From the NCBI GenBank assembly GCA_014529385.2, contig CM043966.1, forward strand, positions 100,287,087 through 100,351,086: a stretch of DNA of 64,000 nucleotides, read 5' to 3'. Position numbers and translations under genes: made by a program. The DNA comes from Adiantum capillus-veneris. Its lineage: Eukaryota; Streptophyta; Polypodiopsida; Polypodiales; Pteridaceae. Below, in pieces: positions 54,169 through 64,000 of this stretch. Numbering within the stretch: position 1 is the stretch's first letter; each line of letters starts with the position of its first letter. The notes beneath the pieces were generated by a model. The model was not told the DNA's origin, made no database searches, and saw nothing but the letters and a program-made list of their open reading frames with translations.

Positions 54169-56084
54169 ATGGAGGCTCCAGCTTCGCCACAGAGGGACTC
54201 GCCCGAAGCCCCCTCACCCGACCCCGCTGAGCCCACCATTCGACTTGCTCTCTCGCCGACAGAGCAAGCGAGCCTTGCCGCAGAAGTAGAGCGGTTGCAG
54301 GCGACTTCGGTCATGTGCAAGATTCTCGGCACCCGACCTAGCAGAGGAGAGCTGCGAGACCTTCTCCAGGCCCGCCTTCTCGCAGAGGTGGGCAAGATCT
54401 TGGATGTCCAGATTCTCGGACGGGGGTACTATCAGATTGAGTTCGAGACCTCAGAGATGGCGTCCAAGGTCATAGCTATGAGTCCACTGGCCATCCGAGC
54501 ATCACGCGCCCACTTTCGACAGTGGCGACATGGTTTTGATCCGACTTCGGATGTTCTAGTAGAGGAGGCAGACATCCCTATCTCAGTCTGCTTTCCGGGT
54601 TTACGGAGGGAGTACCTACCACTTCTCTCCAGCATTGGCTCCGCCATCGGAACTGTCCTGGAGACACCTCGTACGGTAGCATCAGTAGCTGCCAAGGCGG
54701 TTGGCATCCCCTCAGTTCGAGTTTTGGTCAGAGATACCTACACGCTCCCGAAGGTCATCCTTCTGCCTCGGGTGAGTGGGGGTTGGTTTAGACAGAGTGT
54801 GGAGTACTCGGGCCTCCCGAACCAGTGCTTCATTTGCCGACAGATGGGCCACCTTGCGAAGGCCTATCCACGGAGGAAACCACGACCTGCACCTCAGCCT
54901 CAGCCTCAGCCCCAGCCTGCCAAGACTGGGCCGCAGCCACAGTCAGCGGCACACTGCACAGATGCAGAGCCACCCTCTGATTCTGGGGCTCCAGCGGAGG
55001 AGGGGTGGCAGCAGGCCCGTGGCCGTCGACGCCAGGGGCCACAACGACAGCCTGGCACACAGAGTGGCCCTCAGGTGCCTACTCAGCAGGAGTGGGTTCC
55101 CACAGGGAACCGCTTTGGTCCTCTTGAGCAGGAGGAATCCCCTACGCCAGCCTCCACCTCCGCTTCACCCTCGACAACCGCTCCCCCTTCAGAGTTCCCC
55201 TCCTCCTCCTCATCCCCCCCCCGCCCTCTGCTCCCGTCGCCTCTCCACCTCGCCCCGCTACCTCTGTCGCCCCACCCTGCTCCTCTTCTCCTCCGCCCCC
55301 CTCAGCTCCTTCTCCCCCCCCTCCTGCTCCAGCTCCACTGTCGACTTAGGAGACTTGTCCCTCTGCGGCGGCTAGGAGATCTCTTGGCAGTGCCTTTGCC
55401 ACGAGTCGCCTAGCGAGAGAGGGTCAGCCCTTCTTGCGGCCCCCTCTGTAGATTCAGACATCTTCCCTTGCAGCTATCCCTCGTGGTGTGACGAGCATTG
55501 ACCTCCGACGCCGCTGGGACTTCTTCGACTACGGGTTCACTCGTTTTCTCGGCGATTCCGTAGCAGACCACGGGGCAGCCTGCTTCAGGGTCCATGCTTT
55601 GTTCCTCGCCGCTAGGGGGACAGAGGCCTTGGACTCAACAGTTGGTTTCTCCTTCCCCCTCTGTGGTAGGGCCGAGACAAAGTGGTCCCTTGCCTTAGTG
55701 TTGGGATGGTTGCATACACAGGTTCTCGAGTTCTCTCACCACATGGGAGAACTTGGAGTTACAGATTTACTGCTGACTTTGTGGCCATTGGCCAAGTTTG
55801 CGGTGACACCCCCAGACTCAGCAGAATGTAGGCACATTGTGGTGTACTTCTTTACTGATACGCAGTGTTTGCCTTGCTATGTATACATTCATGAGGACTC
55901 CTGGACAGAGGAGGTTGCTTTACGCACGGCTCGCTTAGCTTGGGCTTGGGCTAGGCACTCACTGCAGTCTCGCCTATCTAGAGGACGCTCGGATGCGGAT
56001 TATTCCCCATCGAAGCTAGCCTTGAAGATAGCCCGTCTTGCTGCTGCGGCAGCATCTGTTCTCTCTCGCTCCCGCTCCCCATGA
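54169..56084 (+). pseudogene. LINE-2 ORF1
   Basis: Starts MEAPASPQRDSPEAPSPDPA. The nucleic-acid-binding domain is open and longer than in LINE-1. The zinc knuckle has lost its last Cys (CFICRQMGHLAKAY). A Pro/Gln/Ser-rich spacer contains frameshifts (first frame ends 55413), then the conserved C-terminal block RRRWDFFDYGFTRFLGD.. runs 55488-56084 and ends with CCCCATGA, which overlaps ORF2's start. Confidence 0.83.
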
Positions 56085-59000
56085 GGATCGTCTCATGGAA
56101 CGTGCAGGGACTAGGTGGGCCCCAGTTTCAGCGACAGCGGGGCTGATTGCGTCAGGAGCTTCAGCGTTGCCTTGTGGGAGGAGAGATTGATCTCCTTATG
56201 CTTCAGGAGCACCATCTGTGTGAGAGCTGCATTCGGCGATGTGGTCAGATTTTGCGTGGACGATATGATATCTTTTGGTTAGCTGCTTTTGGACGGAGGC
56301 ATCCAGGGTGGGGTATGTATGACTATTGCGGATTCATTGCAGCAGGCCATTGTGGGCAGAGGGATTATTGTGCCAGGCAGGGCTCAGTGGATTACTATGC
56401 AGGTTCAGGGTGGCCTTGTGGGCTTCCTGAACATCTATGCGCCCAATGTGGCGAGTGCTCGTGCAGAGTTTTGGTCACAGATTGTTGAGTCTTTGCCGCC
56501 GGCCGACCATTGGTGTGTAGGAGGGGACTTCAACATGTTGGAGGACCCTTCTGACAGGATTGGAGGCAGCCATGCTACTGTGCATGGAGTCGAGTTAGCA
56601 GCTTGGGAGAGGTTGTGTATGACTTTGAGGGTCTCGGATACATGGCAACACTCTGGCTTTGTGAGGCCGCCAGCCAGTCTTGCCTTCTCTAGATCGGACC
56701 GCAGAGTGGGAGGAGTGAATCTATCGCAGATAGATCGCTTCTACACTAGTGACCACTTCAGTGACTTGGGGGATCAGTGGGCATCCTGGCAAGGACACCC
56801 TTCTCGGACCATGCACCAGTGATCCTCACAGTGGCAGACAGGCAGAGGAGTGGGAGCACGATGCTTCTCATCCCAGAGCGGGTCTTGTTAGACTCAGCAC
56901 TCAGAGAGAGGGTAGAGGCTCTCTGGACAGAGGGCATGGACAGCCAGGTTCCACCTGCAGACAGAGTGGCCTTAGGCCTAGCTCGGCTTAGCCACTTTTT
57001 TCTCCAGGAGTCTCTGGCTCGCCGGGCTGCAGCGAGAGAGGAGCAGCAGCATCTCAGACGAGGTATTGCTTCACTATAGAGGATGCAGGAACAGCATCCA
57101 GACAATCCATGGTTGGAGGAGCAGTTACAGCAGGCTCGACAGGAGCTTGCTAGCACAGAGGAGAGGTGTCATGAGTTTGCCTTTCACCGACAGGTATCTT
57201 AGTGGACTCAGGTGGGTGACAGAGTGACAGGTGCTTTTTTTGAGATAGTGGGACCTCGGCACTCGCATGCCAAGGTCAATCAGTTGAGGAGACCCGATGG
57301 GTCAGTTGCTTCTGAGCCTGAGGATATGCGTGCAGTTGCTACTGACTTTTACCGTGAGTTATTGTCGGCTGAGCCCCAGTCAGAGCGGTAGGATGCATGC
57401 AGGGAGCAGGTTTGGGCACAGATGCCTTGTCTTGTGACAGAGGAGATGCGCAAAAGGCTAGAGATGCCACTTCAGCTTGAGGAGCTGCACACGGCTCTTA
57501 GGGCCCTCCCTCGTGGTAGCTGTCTAGGTGAGGATGGGTTGACTCCCAGCTTTTTCTTGGAGTATTGGGACCTGCTTGGCCCAAATCTTTGTAGTGCCTT
57601 TCAATACATTTTGCACACAGGAGTGATGCCTGATAGCATGAGTGAGGACCTGATTTACCTCATTCCAAAGGAGGGTGGCTCCTTGGATGAGATTCGACAG
57701 TGGCGCCCGATCACCATCCTCAACTCAGCCTACAAAATTCTTGCCAAGGCTCTGAGTTTGAGGATTCAACCACTTTTGGAGAGCCTTATACATGGGACTT
57801 AGACAGGTTTTGTAAAGGAACATAGTATCCTTGACAACATCTTCACTCTCTGGGAGGCTTCTGCCCTGGCACGGCTACGTGGGGAGGACCTTGTGATTCT
57901 TCTTCTCGATTTTGAGAAGGCATACGACAGAGTTGACTGGGACTTTCTAGAGGGCACTCTACGCAGGATGGGCTTCTCAGATGCTTGGATCAGAGGGGTG
58001 TCAGCTTTGTACAGACAAGCTCACAGTCAGGTACTTTTGGCAGGAGGTAGAGGTGATCGCTTCATGCTCACGTTCGGTCAGACAGGGCTGTCCTCTTGCC
58101 CCCTTTCTCTTTCTGTTCTATGCGGAGGCGATGAGCAGATTTTTGGTGTCGCAGCAGGTTGGTCTGCAGGGCTTAGCACTCCCTATTCGGGGAGATGAGC
58201 TACTGGACGCTGAGTTTGCCGATGACTCAGTGTTGTACTTAGAGGGCCACGATGCCAATTTGCACAGATGTGAGCAGGCTTTGGAGACCTTCTGTTGTGC
58301 ATCGGGCGCACTGATCAACTGGAGAAAGACAGTGGCTTTCTCGGTTGGCAGTGCTCCTGTGCCAAATTGGATGCCAAGAGAGGGTTTCAGGTGGATTCCC
58401 CCAGGGACTGCAGTTCGGTACTTGGGTTGTCAGGTTGGTTTGGACTTGTCCCCCGAGCAGCAGATTGCTCCTCTTCTCCTGTCTATCAGGAGAAAGCTGT
58501 TACATTAGAGCTCAGCACGACTTTTGCTGGCTGGTAGAGTAGTAGTTGCCAACCAGGTGTTGTTGGCGACTATGTGGTACATCACTTCTTGCTGGATCTT
58601 CTCGAGCTCTTGTATCAGCCAGGTAGAGAGGCTGATCAGGAACTTCCTTTGGTCAGGTCGTGACACTCAAATTGCCCGAGCCAAGGTGGCTTGGTCGGTC
58701 ATCACACTTCCGTGTTCTCAGGTAGGGCTTGGGATCATTGATCCAGCACAGCAGAGCAGAGCCCTTCTTGGGAAGTTCGTAGTCAGAGGACTTCTTCTAG
58801 GAGAGGAGCCCTGGAAGGAATTCTTGCTGCAGAGGCTTCGTGCCAGGGTGCCTCAGTCAGGAGGCCCTTGGCAACCTTCGACCAGATGGATCTTTACAGA
58901 GTTGCGCCGAGTTGGTTTGAGTAGGAGACTGGAGAACCGCTTCGCTGTGAGTTTGCTTCGATCTTGGGAGCTCTTACAACGTGGCTTGGAGCAGAGACAG

Positions 59001-59158
59001 CCGACGTGCACGGAGGAGCGCCTACGGCAGCCCCTCGTCTGGAACCCCATGGTTAGCACTCAGAGAGGCCACTTGGTTGGTAGTCGGCCTCATGTTTCTT
59101 GGGGTCCCATGGAAGCAGGTCCAGCGCGCTCTCTAGGTGACTGGCTAGAGTTCACAGG

Positions 59159-59355
59159 TTTGTCAGAGGAGGTGCAGGGTTTCCAGCTACAGGGCATGAG
59201 AGGGGTGCAGAGCATGTGTCAGAACATCACAGAGTGAGTTCCTGCTGAGTGGCGTGAGGTTTGTCAGAGGAGGTGCAGGGTTTCCAGCTACAGGGCATGA
59301 GAGGGGTGCAGAGCATGTGTCAGAACATCACAGAGTGAGTTCCAGCTGAGTGGCT
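59159..59355 (+). repeat. 101-bp tandem duplication in LINE-2 ORF2
   Basis: The block starting TTTGTCAGAGGAGGTGCAGG at 59159 is repeated from 59260 almost without change. LINE-1 has a single copy. 101 is not a multiple of three, so it shifts the frame. Confidence 0.93.
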
Positions 59356-60327
59356 CACGCCTCTCGAGCCAGTAGCACCCCAGTGGATGGGAGCCTTCAC
59401 ACGACTGGAGGTTCTCATTTCAGTCAGGGCCTGCTCAGAGTCTGTCTCAGCCCTGTTCTTCGAGCTTCAGGGTGGGGGACGATTACAGCGAGTTGCAGTA
59501 GAGGCCCCGCAGGTAGCAGAGTGCTGTTTTCAGAGGATCCGAGTAGTGGGCATCTGTGGGAGGACCTGCGTCATAGACCCTGACCTAGCAGTTCTTGAGA
59601 TAGGACACTGGAGGCTATGGGCTTGGAAGTGTTGTCCGCTGGCACGAGTACAGCGGGATCCTGGTGAGTGGCTGTGGAGGGACCCCTTCTCTTCTGCAGA
59701 CCACCCATGAGTCCCTTTCTTTCAGTACACTGTTCGACTGGGACGTTATATACTAGCAGCACAGAGAGAGGCCCTCCCCGCTGCAGCACGTCATTGGCAG
59801 GAGGAGAGTCTCACAGTCAAGTTCTTGGTAGACTTTTGGGAGAGGTTGTGGAACTCCAGACAGCCGAGGCAAGTCACCTTGTTTCAGTGGTTGGTCGCAC
59901 ATAGAGCCACAGCAGTAGGGAGTTGGCTAGTGCATAGTGATCTCTCGGCCACATGTGCAGCTTGTGACCATCTGGTGGAGAGTCAGTGTCACTGTCTTTG
60001 GGACCGTCCCTCGGCCCAGCAAGTGTGGCTACGAGTTCTTCGGCTGATGCCTGCTCTCTCCACGGCTCAACAGTACACTTGGGGGGCAGCGGCTTGGTCC
60101 ACCCTCACGGGCCCGACACTTCAGTTTGAGCTATCTTCCACCAGCAGGATGATAGTGATGCAGGGGGGGCGTCCTACACTCCAGCCTGCTACAGAGCTTA
60201 CTCCACAGGAGTGGTGCAGTGAGAGAGAGGAGTGTTGGGAGCTCATCAGTGGCCTGACACTTTGGTTCATCTGGCGGGCCCGCTGTTTCCGCATCTTTGA
60301 GGCTCACCCTGTGCCACCAGCAGAGAC

Positions 60328-61800
60328 TGAAACCGGCCTGTTCAATCCAAAAAGGGCGGTAGACTTTACTTTAAACCTTGATTTAGCTTTCACCCATTAT
60401 TAGTCGTCTATTTTACCTGTACTTTCAAGACACAACAAAGGGGAGAGGGATACAGGCTGCTAGATTGCACCTGTATGAGTAGACCGACACCAGATTGGCC
60501 CCTAACTTAGGCACCCCTTTCGGTATTTCTTTATTGTTCAAAAGAGGGAATAAACGCTGTGGATCCCTACAAGCTGCCCCGCACACACTTGGCTGAATTT
60601 CAACTGTTCCGGCCCGATTTCGGCAGCATAACTCCACTAGGACCCTTCACAGTCAGTATTCCCACGTATTGACTGACTTTCCCGACGCATACGGGCACTT
60701 TACAAAACCTGGTGAGAATCTGCAGCACGCTGAATTCTCTGTTTTCTGCCCCGAAAATGCGCCAGATCACTTGTACAGCGGTCCTCTTGCGTCCCCGAAC
60801 CTCTTGGGGGTATTAGGGTCCGTTTAGGGCCAAATCCCTAAACCTGCAAAAATACACAGCAGGCTGTAATTTACTGTTTCGGGCTCCGTTTCGCGTGCCG
60901 GTCGCATCCGTAGCAAGTCCTCGAGCTCCCGCACCTGTAGGGCTACTTGCCCTTTGAATCGGACGAGATTTCGAGCGTGAAACCTCTCCGAATCACCTGT
61001 ACCTGCGGGGGATTAGCCGTTAGCTAATCCAGTACCTGTGCAAGAGGCTCTTGCCTCTGCAATCGCGCATGAACCCACACAAATGTACATTGGTCAAATG
61101 AAGAGCCCACTAGAGGGGCATAACATACTGCCATAGGGGAGAGAGAAGGCAGTGCGTAGCGTGCAGGGCATGACTCTTGGCACCGCATTGTACATAGGAG
61201 GGAAAGCAAGCACTCCATAGCTCTTAACCTGTGACAAAACTGAAAATGAGCCTCTCCCAGCTTAAAATTCAGTGCCCCCTTCTCTTGCATGAGGAAAGTG
61301 CACCAGAAGGTGCCACTTGGCACATTTATAAGCATTTTCCCGTTTCGGGGTTGCCGCCTAAAAATCTCCCAACCGGTTGCCCAGTTGACTTCACGGCAGA
61401 GTAAGAAAATGTTCCCCTTGTCATTCCGGAGGTAATGACGCAAACACATTTTCAGGTCCCAAAATAGCAGTTCCCTAAATTTTAGGAGATGTTGCCATTG
61501 TATCTTTCTAGGTCATCCGACCCTCTTTGTACACTATGGCCACATCCAGAACTGAAATGTAGCCTCTGTAGCAAAGGATTCGCTTTGGCTAGTCAATGAC
61601 CCCACTTAGCTAACCATAGTCCTTGTCCAACCTTAGTGCTCTCTTGCCCTCAGGCCTGGACTCCCTCTGGACAGTTCCACACTAGCTATGCAATGCAGGG
61701 CAGTTAGATTTCCCGAGGGGTGTTTCCAAAAAGTGAAAGTAAATAGATAATAAGAAAGAAATCAACAAAAAGGATAGATAGTAGTCACACGCTGGTGACA
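60328..61800 (-). mobile_element. Probable solo LTR in LINE-2 ORF2
   Basis: Comparison with LINE-1 defines a 1,473-bp insert, TGAAACCGG..GCTGGTGACA, between GAGAC and AAGAC (5-bp duplication with one change). Near 60505-60535 the plus strand has GGCCCCTAACTTAGGCACCC and CTTTCGGTATTTCTTTATT, the R-region motif of the gypsy LTRs here in minus orientation. A minus frame at 61449-61024 (141 codons) is unrecognised and probably incidental. Confidence 0.65.
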
Positions 61801-62007
61801 AAGACTGTTCGTGACTTTTGGCTAGAGCTGATCCATACTCTCAGAGGACAGCTTGAGGGACTACAGGGCAGCTCCGACCGCATGCGGGAGCGCCGCGAGG
61901 CTTTCCTTCGACTCTGGCGCCCTGGGCCTTTCTACACCATGGTCCAGGGGGTGCTCAGATGGCACTACTATCCACTTGTGTGGCTCTTCCCTGCTCCCAT
62001 CTCTTGA

Positions 62008-62152
62008 TTTAGCCTCATTGTATATATGTTGTTTTTTCATTGGGAGAGTCTCCCCATCATGCTTGTTGTAGCCCTCTCCTGCAGAAGTGGTTATAGCCCT
62101 ATGGACAGTTTTCATTAACTAATAGAAGGATCTTTTTCTCGGGAAAAAAAAA
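62008..62152 (+). other. LINE-2 3' UTR and poly-A
   Basis: Matches LINE-1's 14007-14145 in reverse (GGGAGAGTCTCCC, TAGAAGGATCTTTTTCTCGG). It ends in a run of A. Confidence 0.85.
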
Positions 62153-62396
62153 ACATTCTTGAATGAATAAAATAACCCCTTATTTTAGGAAATTTTGTCC
62201 ACAATCGAATATAAAACCCCCTTATTTTAGTGTATGTTTGTTAAATTGCCTAAAATGTTTGCATTTTAAAACCCCTCCTTTCGAACTCACGTTATACATT
62301 AACATGATTACCTAGTGCACCCCCCAAGTGCGAAGCAAGGCTTCATTTTAGGGAATATTGCATGTGAGCTTCCAAAGTTTGGAATATGCTAGTAGT

Positions 62397-63920
62397 TGTC
62401 ACAAACGGGAGCGCATAACAATATAAAATATACTCGGGTAAATAGAATTTATCACTTAGTACTGAAGCCAGAGGATATTGAGAGAAATAGAGATAGAGAG
62501 TGAGAAGATCGACACAGTATTAGGGGCCAGAAGATGGGCTGGTCCCCCCCCCCCAGTTACAGTATCTTTATTATGAAGGAGAAGTCTATACAAGCACTTG
62601 AATTGAACGTATTACCACGTTCGTTCTAGAATCAAACTCGATGGTTCCTAGAAACCTCAGCTTCCTATTCCTAGGGCAAAACCCTATTCCAAGGAATTTC
62701 TGTTCCTTATTCTGAATCCTCGAGAATCAAGGTTCTCGCCTCTAGATCTCACCTTCCAGACTCAAGGCATGGCATCCCTGCAACTCTTTTCCGAGTCTGT
62801 TCCGAGAGTCCTTGCAGATTAACTCCGCTTTCTCAGACGCAAGGCCTTCCTTGGGAATCTCAACTTCTAGATCACAATTCGAGTCTACCAGTCTTGGATT
62901 CGTGGATCTACTTCCCAAACTCGGGTATGAAACCCTTGGGCTGATCTGGCTCTAGTTCCTCAGAGCACTTTTCTCCTGTAGAGGCTCATGCCTTCCTCTG
63001 CTCCTACTCCCTCGTGAAGAGGAAGTCCACCTGCAAACAAACACTCAGAGATCATAAAATGAAAACGCATTACCTCCAAAGTCTTGACGCTCGAAATGCA
63101 ACTCGGTTCTCGGAAAGCAATTCCTTGGAAGAGTTGTCTGCACAGAGAATCCTCTCTTCCAATCCTACATGCAGAAGAGGTGTACTCTCGTGTTCCTTCT
63201 TGTAAACAGCCCCGTCTATGACATTCATGGGCTGAAAGCAGAGAAAAACAGCAGCTTGTGGACACGGCTTTGGCGATTTTTCTCACACTCGGCAGCCACG
63301 GGAGTCCTTTGCGTCTTCTGCAGCAGCATCCCTTCTTCTTTGGCACTGGGTTCTCTCGTCTTCTGATGCGGCAAAGTTCCGGCCCTTGGCACTGGCACAC
63401 ACACCCCTGCAGGAAGAGGGCGCTGGCTGCTTTTATATCCTTCAGAGGCTGGCGAGAAGAGGGGGGGTGCCTTGGGATGCAAGCCGGCCAAAATAAGAGG
63501 TAGAGAGAGAAGAGCTGGTTCGCGGTAGCTCTAGAGAGAGGAGAGAGAAGGGGATCGTTGGCTGTTTTCAGCCATAAGGGGAGCGTTGGCTCTTCCTCTT
63601 TTGTTTTTTTTTTAATAATAAAAAACCATGGACTGTCCACTTAATAAGTGGGCAGCCGGCCACTTAATAAAAAGTGTTAATCTGCTTAAAAACTCAAATA
63701 GCACTTGTGACCTAAAAACCAATGCTTACACTGCACTTCCAAGGCGTCTTTGGATGCAACCACATGCACAGATGCAATGCAGACATAGACCTCCTCGTGG
63801 GAAAGCACTTGCTTTCCCGAAAAGCAACCCGTTTTCTCAAAAGCATCTGTTTTTCCTCAAAGTTTCCTATGAACCCATCTTCATTGAAGTGCTTGCTCAT
63901 CCTTGTGCACAATTCTAACA
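62397..63920 (-). repeat. A-related LTR, minus orientation
   Basis: Plus strand TGTCACAAACGGG..ATTCTAACA, ~1,524 bp, near A's LTR length. GGGGCCAGAAGATGGGCTGG and AAGGAGAAG..ACAAGCACTTG mirror A's CCAGCCCATCTTCTGGTCCCC segment. A minus-strand TATA-like box (GGATATAAAAGC) lies near 63430-63441. Flanks (GTAGT, CAGTT) are not a clear duplication, so this may be one LTR of an element continuing past the window. No gene is supported in 62299-64000. Confidence 0.6.
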
Positions 63921-64000
63921 CAGTTCGGACCCCTGCCACCCACCATGTGACGCATCAGGAATACCCATTACCTAGTCCTTTCCGATCGAACTTATGGTAC

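Larger units (their letters stand above)
56081..62007 (+). pseudogene. LINE-2 ORF2
   Basis: Starts MRIVSWNVQGLGGP, with an in-frame TGA at 56144. Endonuclease: LMLQEHHLC, GGDFNMLEDPSDRIGG, SDHAPVILTV. RT: GLTPSFFLEYWDLLG, LIPKEGGSLDEIRQWRP, FEKAYDRVDWDF, VRQGCPLAPFLF, FADDSVLYLEG with the FADD active site intact. The C-terminal zf-RVT-like part is WERLWNSRQPRQVTLFQWL.. CAACDHLVESQ. The last 70 codons (61801-62007) lie beyond the LTR insertion. There are several stops and shifts and a 101-bp duplication. Confidence 0.9.
50586..62152 (+). mobile_element. LINE-2 copy, full length, with two insertions
   Basis: Target duplication ACATTCTTGAGTGAA (50571-50585) and ACATTCTTGAATGAA (62153-62167), 15 bp with one change. 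It has a C-rich 5' UTR, ORF1, ORF2, a 3' UTR and an A10 tail at about 62144-62153. Interrupted by a hAT element (50867-54028) and an LTR-like insertion (60328-61800). Same family as 13998-20737. Confidence 0.93.
50527..62298. mobile_element. Small inverted-repeat element (MITE) split by LINE-2
   Basis: Left TGTATAACGTGCGTTTG (50527) and right, reversed, TGTATAACGTGAGTTCG (ending 62298) form a terminal inverted repeat. Without the LINE the element is only about 205 bp. The right arm repeats an AACCCCYTATTTTAG word. If TA is the target, ends are TAACGTG/CACGTTA. The superfamily is unknown. Confidence 0.6.

Noticed and set aside
54169-55413. Complete functional ORF1
   Set aside because: The knuckle has lost its last Cys and the homologous protein continues in another frame to 56084, so the frame is broken.
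62960-63640. 226-codon minus frame as a gene
   Set aside because: It lies inside an A-like LTR, starts at a non-conserved site and matches no known domain.

Overview
The window looks like land-plant nuclear DNA, probably from a large-genome lineage such as a fern or another seed-free plant; the lineage is inference, not proven. The one clear host gene is the first coding exon (1112-1651, +) of a plant-type mitochondrial NAD-dependent isocitrate dehydrogenase regulatory subunit. It ends at a GT splice donor and I found no later exon, so either the remaining ~62 kb lies inside a giant intron or the gene is truncated. No rRNA or tRNA gene, CRISPR array or prokaryotic operon was seen.

Almost everything else is transposable elements nested in one another. 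From left to right: a LINE ORF1 relic (61-731); the IDH exon; a decayed Ty3/gypsy relic (2500-4496); a LINE 3' relic (5214-5474); and a minus-strand Ty3/gypsy element, B1 (5565-21710). B1 is split by a small non-autonomous LTR element, G (8713-13641), which itself holds a solo LTR, and by an almost full-length LINE (13998-20737). A retroelement coiled-coil relic follows (21715-22380).

Next come three plus-strand LTR elements side by side: A (22563-27602, target duplication GAGAG), B2 (27667-35741, target duplication CAGAT) and C (35804-41295). B2's 3' LTR carries a 1.3-kb DNA transposon flanked by TTAA. C is very young (4 differences between its 562-bp LTRs), has gag and protease only, and has a long CT-rich satellite where reverse transcriptase would normally be.

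Further right is D, a minus-strand B-like element (42111-48871). Its LTR was split by element E (43529-48408, target duplication GCATC), and E carries a Penelope-like reverse transcriptase on the opposite strand (45605-46796). D itself sits in the endonuclease gene of another LINE (48872-49440). A second full-length LINE (50586-62152) lies in a small inverted-repeat element and was hit by a hAT transposon (50867-54028, target duplication GTCTGTCC) and by a probable solo LTR (60328-61800). A last A-like LTR fills 62397-63920.

Nearly all element genes are broken by stops, frameshifts or deletions. The exceptions are the long gag-protease frame of C and, apart from one 4-bp duplication, the two-exon hAT transposase. 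Nested target duplications give a relative order of insertion, which is the main biological record here: successive bursts of several chromovirus-like families, LINEs, a hAT, a Penelope-like element and a TTAA-targeting DNA element at one locus.
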